Assembly: GCA_003151555.1 (NCBI GenBank)
Contig: PLXU01000067.1
Coordinates: forward strand, 1-36,454
Source of the DNA: Acidimicrobiaceae bacterium
GTDB lineage: Bacteria > Actinomycetota > Acidimicrobiia > Acidimicrobiales > RAAP-2
Reading direction: 5' to 3'
DNA length: 36,454 bases
The notes below the pieces were generated by a model, which ran no database searches, was not told the origin of the DNA, and was given only the letters and a program-made list of their open reading frames with translations. A program made the translations under genes and the position numbers. Positions 28,850 to 36,454 of this stretch are shown here, in pieces (the first letter of the stretch is position 1; each line of letters begins with the position of its first letter).

Positions 28850-30115
28850 TCACTCGCGATCACCTCGCGCGAGTTCGTCCAGGCGACGTTCGAGAAACGC
28901 TCGCTCGACTTCGTTCTCGCACTGAGTCAGCGCCTCTTGATACGCCCCTCGCGCTTCATCACGACGGCCGAGCTGGCGCAGAAAATCGGCGCGAGCGCTG
29001 GCCCGGTAGTTGTAACCGGCCAACTGCGAATCGCTCGCGAGTTCGTCCAGGGCGCTGAGACCGGCCTCGGGGCCCTCGGCGATGCCTACCGCGACCGCCC
29101 GGTTCAGGGCCACCACTGGTGACGGCCAAGCAACAAGTAGCAGGTCGTATAACGCGATGATCTCGGGCCAATCGGTTTGCTCCCACGAGGGCGACTCCGC
29201 GTGCACGGCAGCGATCGCGGCCATCAAGGCGAACCGACCGGGCAGCGGGCGTTGTAGCGCGTCACGCACGAGAACCGTGCCTTCGACGATGGCCTTGAGA
29301 TCCCACTGGTCGCGATCTTGCTCAGATAACAACAGCAGCGTGCCGTCGGGTCCGGTGCGAGTCCGGTGACGCGCATCGGTCAGGATCATGAGCGCCAGGA
29401 GTCCGGCGACGCTCGCCTCCTCGGGCAACAGGACCCGCAGCATGCGCGCCAGCTCGAACGCGCGTTCGACCAGGTCGCGGCGCATGAGGTCGGCGCCCGT
29501 GGGCGCGGTGTGCCCGGTGGTGAAGACGAGGTGCACGGCGGACAGCACGGCCTCGATTCGCGCGGGCAGGTCTTCGGCCGTCGGTACTCGGTACGGGATG
29601 TGCGACGTCGAAATCTTCTTCTTCGCGCGCGTGAGGCGCGCCGCCATTGTGGACTCGGTGACCAGGAAGGCCCGGGCCACCTCCGAGGTGGTCAGACCGC
29701 ACAACAGGCGCAGGGTGAGGGCCACCTGCGTCTCGATGGACAAGGACGGGTGACAACAGGTGAAGATGAGGCGAAGGCGGTCGTCGGGGATTATTGGATC
29801 TTCCACCTCGAGCGCCTTCGCCCTCTCTTCGGGTTCGACGAACTCCACTAACAATCGGTCGTGCGTGGATTGGCGTCGAAGGACATCAATGACCCGGCGT
29901 CGCGCCACGGTCGTCAGCCAGGCGCCCGCTCGGTCGGGTATCCCGGTTTTCGGCCAGGTGGTCAGCGCCTTGGAGAACGCGTCCTGCACGCACTCCTCGG
30001 CGAGATCGATGTCCCCGGCGACGCGAATGGTCGCCGCCAACACGAACGCCCACTCGCTCTGGTACGCCAGGGCGACCGCGGCCTCGACCTCGATGGACGC
30101 GTAGGGATCGCTCAG
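28850..30115 (-). CDS. ECF42-type RNA polymerase sigma factor with C-terminal extension (DUF6596-like)
   Basis: DIDLAEECVQDAFSKALTTWPKTGIPDRAGAWLTTVARRRVIDVLRR (region 2); IFTCCHPSLSIETQVALTLRLLCGLTTSEVARAFLVTESTMAARLTRAKKKI (region 4); long C-terminus. Frame is open upstream of 30043 with apparently conserved LSDPYASIEVEAAVALAYQSEWAFVLAAT; CTG at 30115 used as provisional start. Confidence 0.9.
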   Translation of the reverse strand: MSDPYASIEVEAAVALAYQSEWAFVLAATIRVAGDIDLAEECVQDAFSKALTTWPKTGIPDRAGAWLTTVARRRVIDVLRRQSTHDRLLVEFVEPEERAKALEVEDPIIPDDRLRLIFTCCHPSLSIETQVALTLRLLCGLTTSEVARAFLVTESTMAARLTRAKKKISTSHIPYRVPTAEDLPARIEAVLSAVHLVFTTGHTAPTGADLMRRDLVERAFELARMLRVLLPEEASVAGLLALMILTDARHRTRTGPDGTLLLLSEQDRDQWDLKAIVEGTVLVRDALQRPLPGRFALMAAIAAVHAESPSWEQTDWPEIIALYDLLLVAWPSPVVALNRAVAVGIAEGPEAGLSALDELASDSQLAGYNYRASARADFLRQLGRRDEARGAYQEALTQCENEVERAFLERRLDELARGDRE

Positions 30116-30459
30116 TCGAAGACCCTGATGGGACGGACCTCAACGCCGCCGAAGGACGCCGGCACCTGTGCGGCGATCGCGATCGCCTCGTCCAGGTCGG
30201 CCGCCTCGATGACGTAGTAACCGCCGAGCGCTTCCTTGGTCTCGGCGAATGCGCCGTCGGTCACAACCAACTTGCCCGAGGAATCGTGGCGCAGCGACGT
30301 CGCGCTGGACGTGGGGTGAAGGGCGTTGCCGCCGCGTAGCTTGGCGCCATTCTGCTCGCCGAAGATGTTGTGCGCGGCCATCATCTTGCCGGCGGTCTCG
30401 GCGTCGGCGCCCTCCCAGGCCGCTTCGTTTTCGTAAATGAGGATTAAGTATTCGGACAT
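30112..30459 (-). CDS. YCII/DGPF-domain protein
   Basis: MSEYLILIYENEAAWEGADAET...HNIFGEQNGAKLRGGNALHPTSSATSLR...DGAFAETKEALGGYYVIEAADLDEAIAIAAQVP: DGPF/YCII pattern, directly upstream of ECF42-type sigma gene. Confidence 0.92.
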   Translation of the reverse strand: MSEYLILIYENEAAWEGADAETAGKMMAAHNIFGEQNGAKLRGGNALHPTSSATSLRHDSSGKLVVTDGAFAETKEALGGYYVIEAADLDEAIAIAAQVPASFGGVEVRPIRVFD

Positions 30460-30554
30460 TTCAGCTCCTTAGAGTGAGACCCGCACCTCGGGCCTCACCT
30501 ATAACGACGAACGAGGGGCGGGCAAATCGACAACCGACACCTTATTCTGCCCCG

Positions 30555-31568
30555 TCAGTGCAGCGTGTTCCACTCGTCGTCGGTCAAGCGGCCCAGTCGT
30601 TGCGCTTCGTCCAGACCGCCCAAGAGAAGGGCCGTTCGCCGGTCGTCGATGTACGAGACGTGATCGAAGCCCAGTCGCCGCCACGGTTGAAAGAGAATCC
30701 GAGTCGTGGAGGGATTGGAGTAGATTCCGCGCACCAGGACGCCGACGTCCGACGCCGCCACCACCAACGCCGGGCGCTGTTTGACGCGTTGTTCGGGAAT
30801 CTCGGGATCGACAGCGTCGAAGGGAACCTCGCCCAGCACGATGGTACCCACGAAGGGGTGATCGGGGTCGAACTTTTCCAACTCACTCGGCGTAAGGGTC
30901 ATTCGGCGACGTTCGCTCACCGCGAGCGGCTCTGCCGGTGACGGAGGCGGCGCCGGGGCCACCTTCTTGTCGCCTTTCACCCTCACGGGACGCGCCGGGT
31001 GAATCGGCGCACTGTTGCGACGGCGCTTCTTTTCCTCCTCGCGACGGGCCTTGCGCTGCGCCCGCACCTCGGGGTCAACCGGCTTGGGCGCCAACAGGGC
31101 CGAGTTGGGTGCGATCTCAGGCAGTTCGGGCAACGCGAGTTCAGAGCGCTCGTCGAGCAGTTGACGACAGTGCGGGGCCGCCGCAAACTCCTCGCCAACG
31201 GCGAAGCACAGCAGCGCCACCACGTCGTCGTTGGTCGCCCCGTCGGCGATCAACTGGTCGACGGCCGACGTCAACTGCTCGTACGAAGGCGAGTCGGCGT
31301 GATCGCCGAGGGCCGCGATGACCTTTTCGAGCGGCTCCATGGCCAGCAGTTCCAGCAGGCCCTTAGCCGCCGCAATGGGCGCGCCGATGGCGAAGGCGGT
31401 GACGTCGCGGCGTTGCTGGAGACTGCGCAACGGCATGCCCACTACGGCGCTGATCTTGGCGTTGCCGCGCAGGTCGAGCGAGTCCACGGCCGCCAGGACC
31501 GTGTTGTCGTCAATCTTGAGCAGGGCGCGGCGCACGTAGTGCGCCGGGCTGGAGGTGGCGGACGTCAC
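30555..31568 (-). CDS. Uncharacterised protein: helical N-domain, K/R-rich linker, possible PemK/MazF-like C-domain
   Basis: 337 aa; linker EVRAQRKARREEEKKRRRN...VKGDKKVAPAPPPSPAEP; C-terminus HPFVGTIVLGEVPFDAVDPEIPEQRVKQRPALVVAASDVGVLVRGIYS. Confidence 0.6.
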   Translation of the reverse strand: MTSATSSPAHYVRRALLKIDDNTVLAAVDSLDLRGNAKISAVVGMPLRSLQQRRDVTAFAIGAPIAAAKGLLELLAMEPLEKVIAALGDHADSPSYEQLTSAVDQLIADGATNDDVVALLCFAVGEEFAAAPHCRQLLDERSELALPELPEIAPNSALLAPKPVDPEVRAQRKARREEEKKRRRNSAPIHPARPVRVKGDKKVAPAPPPSPAEPLAVSERRRMTLTPSELEKFDPDHPFVGTIVLGEVPFDAVDPEIPEQRVKQRPALVVAASDVGVLVRGIYSNPSTTRILFQPWRRLGFDHVSYIDDRRTALLLGGLDEAQRLGRLTDDEWNTLH

Positions 31569-31574
31569 GCTGGC

Positions 31575-32717
31575 CTACTTCAAGAGGTGTTTCGCGACCA
31601 CGACGCGCTGGACCTGATTGGTACCTTCGTAGATCTGCGTGATCTTGGCGTCGCGCATGAAACGCTCGACCGGAAACTCCTTGGTGAAGCCGTAGCCACC
31701 CAGCAGCTGCACGGCGTCGGTGGTGACGCTCATGGCGGTGTCGGACGCGAAGGACTTGGCCGCGGCCCCCAAGTAGCCAAGCTGGCCATCGGGGTCACCG
31801 ACGTCAATCGTCGCGCAGGCCCGGTAGACGAGCGCGCGCGCCGCCTCGTTGCGGATAGCCATGTCAGCCAGCATGAAGCGCAGGCCCTGCAGGTCAGCGA
31901 TGGGCGCGCCGAAGGCCTTGCGTCCGAGCATGTAATTACCAGCGAAGTCAATCGCGCCCTGGGAGATGCCGACGGCCTGGGCCCCGATGGTCGGACGCGA
32001 GCGGGCCAGGGTGTGCATCGCGATCTTGAAGCCGTCGCCCTCCTCGCCAATGCGATGAGAGAGCGGCACGCGCACGTCGCGCAAGACCACCTCGCCCGTG
32101 GGTGACGCGCGCAGTCCCAACTTGTCCTCGAATTTGGGGAACTCGACGCCCGGACCCTTTTCGACCAGGAAACACGAGATACCTCGGCTCTTCTTGTCCA
32201 GATCCGTCGAGGCAAAGACGGTGTAGGTGTCCGACACCCCGGCATTGGTAATCCAGTACTTTGCGCCATTAAGTACGTAATCGTCACCATCGCGCACGGC
32301 TCGACAGCGCATCGAAGCCACGTCGGAGCCGGCATCGGCTTCGGAGAGGCAGTAGGAGCCTTGGATCTCGCCCGTCGCGAAGCGCGGTAGGTACTGCTGC
32401 TTGATCTCCTCGGAGGCAAAGTTCATGATCGGCAGCATTGCGAGCTTCGAGATCAGCATCGTCACCGAGGTCGAGGCGCAGCCCCGGGCCACCTCTTCGA
32501 TCATGATGGCTTGGGTCACCATGTCGGCTTCGGCGCCGCCGTAGACCTCGGGCACCCACAACGAGGGCAGATCCATCTCCTTACAGGCCAGCCAGCTCTC
32601 CTGGGGAAAGGCCTGCTCGCGGTCGTAGCGCGCGGCGTGGGGAGTCACGCGGCTATCGACAAAGGCGCGCATCACGTCGCGGAAGGCCCGTTGCTCGTCG
32701 TTGAGGTCAAAGCTCAT
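31575..32717 (-). CDS. Acyl-CoA dehydrogenase
   Basis: 380 aa; YCLSEADAGSDVASMRCRAVRDGDDYVLNGAKYWITNAGVSDTYTVFA; QLLGGYGFTKEFPVERFMRDAKITQIYEGTNQVQRVVVAKHLL. Confidence 0.97.
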   Translation of the reverse strand: MSFDLNDEQRAFRDVMRAFVDSRVTPHAARYDREQAFPQESWLACKEMDLPSLWVPEVYGGAEADMVTQAIMIEEVARGCASTSVTMLISKLAMLPIMNFASEEIKQQYLPRFATGEIQGSYCLSEADAGSDVASMRCRAVRDGDDYVLNGAKYWITNAGVSDTYTVFASTDLDKKSRGISCFLVEKGPGVEFPKFEDKLGLRASPTGEVVLRDVRVPLSHRIGEEGDGFKIAMHTLARSRPTIGAQAVGISQGAIDFAGNYMLGRKAFGAPIADLQGLRFMLADMAIRNEAARALVYRACATIDVGDPDGQLGYLGAAAKSFASDTAMSVTTDAVQLLGGYGFTKEFPVERFMRDAKITQIYEGTNQVQRVVVAKHLLK

Positions 32718-32737
32718 AGTGAATCTTTCGTAGCCAG

Positions 32738-33211
32738 TTAGTGGGTGCCGGCCGGCGCGACGCCGATCAACAGGTCTTCCCTCGTGACGGCGTCGACGAA
32801 CCGGCGCTGCGCGGCGTAACTGTGCGCCAGTCCCAAGAATTGGGCGGTCTGGTCGCGCTCAATGAGTGACGTGGTGCGCAGGCCGAAGATATCCAGGGCC
32901 AAGTGCACGTCCTCGGGGATGGGCCCTCGCCCGACCAAGCTGGCCCGCTTGGCCGCCACCAGGGCCACGCCGCGCTCCACGTCGTGTCGGTCGTGGGGGT
33001 GCGCGAAGTGCAGTTTGGCGCATTCGCGCTGGGCAATGGTGAGGGCGAATCCCTCGCCGGGCGCCGGGGTGCCGTGACCAATCCCCCCGACCGCACTGAG
33101 CGAGTGCTGCAGTCCCGCCTTCGGCTTTCGGCCGATTTCGGGGGTCTGGGTAGGCATGGTCGGGCGAACTTCTCCCAACGCGGGAACGGGGGAAAACGTT
33201 GGTTGGGTCAC
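32738..33211 (-). CDS. Conserved-looking hypothetical protein
   Basis: 157 aa ORF between ilvE-like and acyl-CoA dehydrogenase genes, same strand, tight spacing; no motif recognised. Start may be MPTQTPEIG (~33157). Confidence 0.6.
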   Translation of the reverse strand: MTQPTFSPVPALGEVRPTMPTQTPEIGRKPKAGLQHSLSAVGGIGHGTPAPGEGFALTIAQRECAKLHFAHPHDRHDVERGVALVAAKRASLVGRGPIPEDVHLALDIFGLRTTSLIERDQTAQFLGLAHSYAAQRRFVDAVTREDLLIGVAPAGTH

Positions 33212-33239
33212 ACTTCGACACTACCCCTGAATGGGCGTG

Positions 33240-34166
33240 TTAAATCCTGGTCAACCAAGATTCGTACTGGGCCAGTTCACCACGCACCGCCTGATGGTAG
33301 GTCGCTTGAATGGCCTTGGTGATGGGACCGGGCATTCCATTGCCCACCGCTCGGTCATCCACCGAGCCAATCGGGACGATCTCGGCCGCGGTCCCGGTCA
33401 AGAAGGCTTCGTCGGCGATGTAGAGATCGTCGCGACGCATGGCCTCGAAACTCACCGAGTAACCATGGTCGTTGGCGATGCGCACCACGCTGGCCTGGGT
33501 CACTCCGCGCAGCGCGCCCACCTCCGAGGGCGGTGGGCTGATGAGCAAGCCGTCGCGCACGATGAAGAGGTTCTCGCCGGTGCACTCCGAGACGCGCCCG
33601 TCGGGGCCCAGCATGATCGCTTCGTCGTAGCCGGCCTTGACTGCTTCGACCTTGGCCAGGCTCGAGTTGACGTAGCCGCCCACCGTCTTGGACGCCGTGG
33701 GCATGGCGTTGGGACCGTGACGCACCCACGAGGAGATCTTCATGCGTACGCCGTTCTCGACGCCCTCGTCGCCAAGATACGCTCCCCAGGGCCAGCAGGC
33801 AATGGCCACGTTGACCGGGGCCAGCAGCGGGTTCACGCCCATCTCGCCGTAACCCAGGTAGATCAGCGGACGCAGGTAACAGCCCTCGTCCATTTTGTTC
33901 ACCCGCACCACCTCGACCGCCGCGTCGCAGAGTTCGAGCATCGTGTAGGGCACGTCGATCATCAAGATCTTGCAACTGCGCATCAAGCGCTCCATGTGAT
34001 CGCGAAGTCGAAATATCGCCACGCCGCTCGCCGTCGGGTAGGCCCGTATGCCCTCGAAGGCGCCGGTGCCGTAATGCAGGGTGTGCGTGAGCACGTGCAC
34101 CGTGGCCTTCTCCCAGGCAACTAATTCGCCGTCCATCCAGATCTTCTTGGTGGGAGTAATGGGCAT
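33240..34166 (-). CDS. ilvE: Branched-chain amino acid aminotransferase
   Basis: 308 aa; WMDGELVAWEKATVHVLTHTLHYGTGAFEGIRAY; LAKVEAVKAGYDEAIMLGPDGRVSECTGENLFIV. Confidence 0.95.
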   Translation of the reverse strand: MPITPTKKIWMDGELVAWEKATVHVLTHTLHYGTGAFEGIRAYPTASGVAIFRLRDHMERLMRSCKILMIDVPYTMLELCDAAVEVVRVNKMDEGCYLRPLIYLGYGEMGVNPLLAPVNVAIACWPWGAYLGDEGVENGVRMKISSWVRHGPNAMPTASKTVGGYVNSSLAKVEAVKAGYDEAIMLGPDGRVSECTGENLFIVRDGLLISPPPSEVGALRGVTQASVVRIANDHGYSVSFEAMRRDDLYIADEAFLTGTAAEIVPIGSVDDRAVGNGMPGPITKAIQATYHQAVRGELAQYESWLTRI

Positions 34167-34168
34167 TT

Positions 34169-35191
34169 CTACAGCCTCTCTAACAGTTGCTTGGTCACGC
34201 CGAGGGTCCCCAGCGTCATCACGTCACCTTCAAAGTCTTGCACGGCGCGCGTGATGCGTCGCGCCGCGTCCACTTCACCGAGGTGCTCGAGCATCAGGGC
34301 GGCCGAGGATACCGCGGCCAAGGGATTGGCCAGACCAGTGCCCACCAGGTCGTGCGCCGCGCCGTGCACCGGCTCGAAGAGCGATGCGCCGGTGCGCGCG
34401 GGATTCAAATTGGCGCTCGCCGCGTAGCCAATGCCACCCGTGACCGCGCCGGCCAGGTCCGAGAGAATATCGCCAAAGAGATTGTCGGTGACGATGATGC
34501 CGTAGCGCTGGGGACTTTCGACGAGGTAGATACACGCGGCGTCGACGTGGTTGTAGTCAACCTCGACGGTACTGAACTCGGCGCCCACCTCGTTGACGAC
34601 ACGGCTCCACAGGTCGCCGGCGAAGGTCAGCACGTTGGTCTTGTGCACCAGGGTCAGCTTCGGCTGGGCCAAGGTGGCCGCGCGTTCGAAGGCGTAGCGC
34701 ACGCATCGTTCTACACCGAATCTGGTATTGACCGAACCCTGGGTCGCCACCTCGTGGTCGGTGCCGTAGCGCAGCACGCCGCCCTCGCCGGCGTAGGGTC
34801 CCTCGGTATTCTCGCGCACGATCGCAAACTCGCAGCCCTGGGCCAGTGAACCCGCCACGGCGCGAAATGGTCGATAGTTGATGTAGAGGTCGAGCCCGAA
34901 GCGCAGTCGAAGCAAGAGGCCGCGTTCCAGGACGCCCCCCGGGATGCGCGAATCGCCAATGGCCGGTCCAATGGCCCCCAGGAGGATGGCGTCGAAACCG
35001 CGCAACTCGTCCAGGGTGGCCTGATCGAGCACGAAACCGTCGCGCAGGTAACGCGCCGCGCCCAGTTCGTAATCGGTGGTCGCCAGATCCACCCCGGCAC
35101 CTCGTACGACGTCGAGCGCCGACTGGGTGACCTCGGGCCCGATGCCGTCACCGCCGAGCACGGCCACGCGATAAGTGCGCTCGCTGAGCAT
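34169..35191 (-). CDS. leuB: 3-isopropylmalate dehydrogenase
   Basis: MLSERTYRVAVLGGDGIGPEVTQSALDVV; IVRENTEGPYAGEGG; IIVTDNLFGDILSDLAGAVTGGIGYAASANLNP; EPVHGAAHDLVGTGLANPLAAVSSAALML. Track ORF to 35251 probably over-extended. Confidence 0.94.
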   Translation of the reverse strand: MLSERTYRVAVLGGDGIGPEVTQSALDVVRGAGVDLATTDYELGAARYLRDGFVLDQATLDELRGFDAILLGAIGPAIGDSRIPGGVLERGLLLRLRFGLDLYINYRPFRAVAGSLAQGCEFAIVRENTEGPYAGEGGVLRYGTDHEVATQGSVNTRFGVERCVRYAFERAATLAQPKLTLVHKTNVLTFAGDLWSRVVNEVGAEFSTVEVDYNHVDAACIYLVESPQRYGIIVTDNLFGDILSDLAGAVTGGIGYAASANLNPARTGASLFEPVHGAAHDLVGTGLANPLAAVSSAALMLEHLGEVDAARRITRAVQDFEGDVMTLGTLGVTKQLLERL

Positions 35192-35310
35192 TTTTCGTGC
35201 CTCCCTTGAAGATACAGTTTGCTCGCCCGGCCCCTCCGGGGGCAAACTCACGGAAGGATCCTCTACCGCGACGGGTAGAATTAAGGATTCTCCACGACAA
35301 AGGTTGGGCC

Positions 35311-35787
35311 ATGGCCGGCGAAATCCACCGCATCACCCAAGAGACGCTGGACAAGCTGAAAGCCGAGTACCTCGAACTGACGACCGCGGGCCGCACGTCA
35401 ATCGCGCGCACCATTGAATCGGCCCGATTGATGGGCGACCTCTCGGAGAACGGCGACTACCACGCCGCCAAGGACGCCCAGGGCAAGATGGAATCTAGAA
35501 TTCGCCAGATTGACAACGTCATCCGCAACCACGAGATCGTCGAGCGCGACGAGCACGCCGACGCGGTCCAGTACGCCTCGATCGTCCAGGTGGTCTACGA
35601 GGGCGACAACGACGACGAATTTCAGGAGTTTTTCATCGGTTCCATTGAAGAGAGGCCCGACGACGTGCTCGTGGCTTCGCCGACTTCGCCACTGGGCGAG
35701 GCCCTGCTCAACCACTCCATTGGCGAACTGGTGGAATACGAGGCGCCCTCGGGCGTGCTGCGGGTGAAAATAGTAGGGCTGCGCTAG
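35311..35787 (+). CDS. greA: Transcription elongation factor GreA
   Basis: ITQETLDKLKAEYLELTTAGRTSIARTIESARLMGDLSENGDYHAAKDAQGKMESRIRQID coiled-coil; SPLGEALLNHSIGELVEYEAPSGVLRVKIV C-domain. Confidence 0.95.
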   Translation: MAGEIHRITQETLDKLKAEYLELTTAGRTSIARTIESARLMGDLSENGDYHAAKDAQGKMESRIRQIDNVIRNHEIVERDEHADAVQYASIVQVVYEGDNDDEFQEFFIGSIEERPDDVLVASPTSPLGEALLNHSIGELVEYEAPSGVLRVKIVGLR

Positions 35788-35790
35788 ACC

Positions 35791-36454
35791 GTGGCCGCAC
35801 AAACCGTGTTCGACAAGATCTGGGAAGAACACGTGGTGGCCTCGCCCGAGGGCGAGCCGACCCTGCTCTACATAGACCTGCACCTGGTCCACGAGGTCAC
35901 GAGCCCCCAGGCGTTCGAGGGGCTTCGGCGGCGCGGCGGGACGGTGCGGCACCCCGAGCGGACGATCGCCACGGCCGACCATTCGACGCCGACGCACGAT
36001 CGGTCGCTGCCGATCCTCGACCAGCAGGCTGCCTTCCAGGTCCAGCAGCTCTCGCGCAACTGCGCGGAGTTCGGGATCCCCATCCACAGCCTCGGATCGG
36101 ACACGCAGGGCATCGTCCACGTCATCGGGCCCGAGCTTGGCCTGACGCAGCCCGGCATGACCATCGTGTGCGGCGATTCGCACACCGCCACCCACGGCGC
36201 GTTCGGTGCCCTGGCGTTCGGCATCGGCACCAGCGAGGTGGAGATGGTCCTCGCGACGCAGTGCCTGCTGCAGCGCCGGCCGCTGAGCTACGAGGTGCGC
36301 GTCGACGGGCGCCTGACGCCCGGGGTCACGGCCAAGGACATCATCCTCGCGCTCATCGCCAGGATCGGCATCGGCGGCGGGACGGGTCATGTCTTCGAGT
36401 ACACAGGTGAGGGGATCCGGGCGCTTTCCATGGAAGAGCGCATGACCATCTGCA
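35791..36454 (+). CDS. leuC: 3-isopropylmalate dehydratase large subunit, truncated by window end
   Basis: GTG start 35791, [16 protein letters not shown]...[44 protein letters not shown]...[33 protein letters not shown]. Open at window edge, absent from the ORF track. Confidence 0.95.
   Translation, partial: MAAQTVFDKIWEEHVVASPEGEPTLLYIDLHLVHEVTSPQAFEGLRRRGGTVRHPERTIATADHSTPTHDRSLPILDQQAAFQVQQLSRNCAEFGIPIHSLGSDTQGIVHVIGPELGLTQPGMTIVCGDSHTATHGAFGALAFGIGTSEVEMVLATQCLLQRRPLSYEVRVDGRLTPGVTAKDIILALIARIGIGGGTGHVFEYTGEGIRALSMEERMTIC

Overview
High-GC actinobacterial-type chromosomal segment, densely coding. No rRNA, intact tRNA, CRISPR array or transposase was recognised. About 33 genes can be supported. 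The most interesting part is a ~12.7 kb sugar/sugar-acid locus (~6.2-19.0 kb). It holds a minus-strand run: M24-like protein, U32-like TIM-barrel protein, IlvD/Edd dehydratase, ABC substrate-binding protein, two permeases, ABC ATPase, alpha-ketoglutarate-semialdehyde-type aldehyde dehydrogenase and DHDPS/NAL-family lyase. Divergent from it are an IclR regulator and a zinc-type alcohol dehydrogenase. The core enzymes match a non-phosphorylative (Weimberg-like) pentose/aldonate route. The M24-like protein has lost most canonical metal ligands and the U32-like protein has no obvious role, so these are the best candidates for undescribed biochemistry. Other notable items: an HTH protein with tandem 18-residue helical repeats; a hairpin between the ABC substrate-binding protein gene and its permease gene; an ECF42-type sigma factor/DGPF pair with a possible CTG start; a DMT transporter without a canonical start; a protein with a possible PemK/MazF-like C-terminus in a leuB-ilvE-acyl-CoA dehydrogenase cluster; a D-Ala-D-Ala carboxypeptidase with Thr-rich tracts on both sides of the catalytic domain; and a leuC start with apparently different codon usage. 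Two CDSs open at the window edges are missing from the ORF track. All family calls come from reading motifs, not from database searches.
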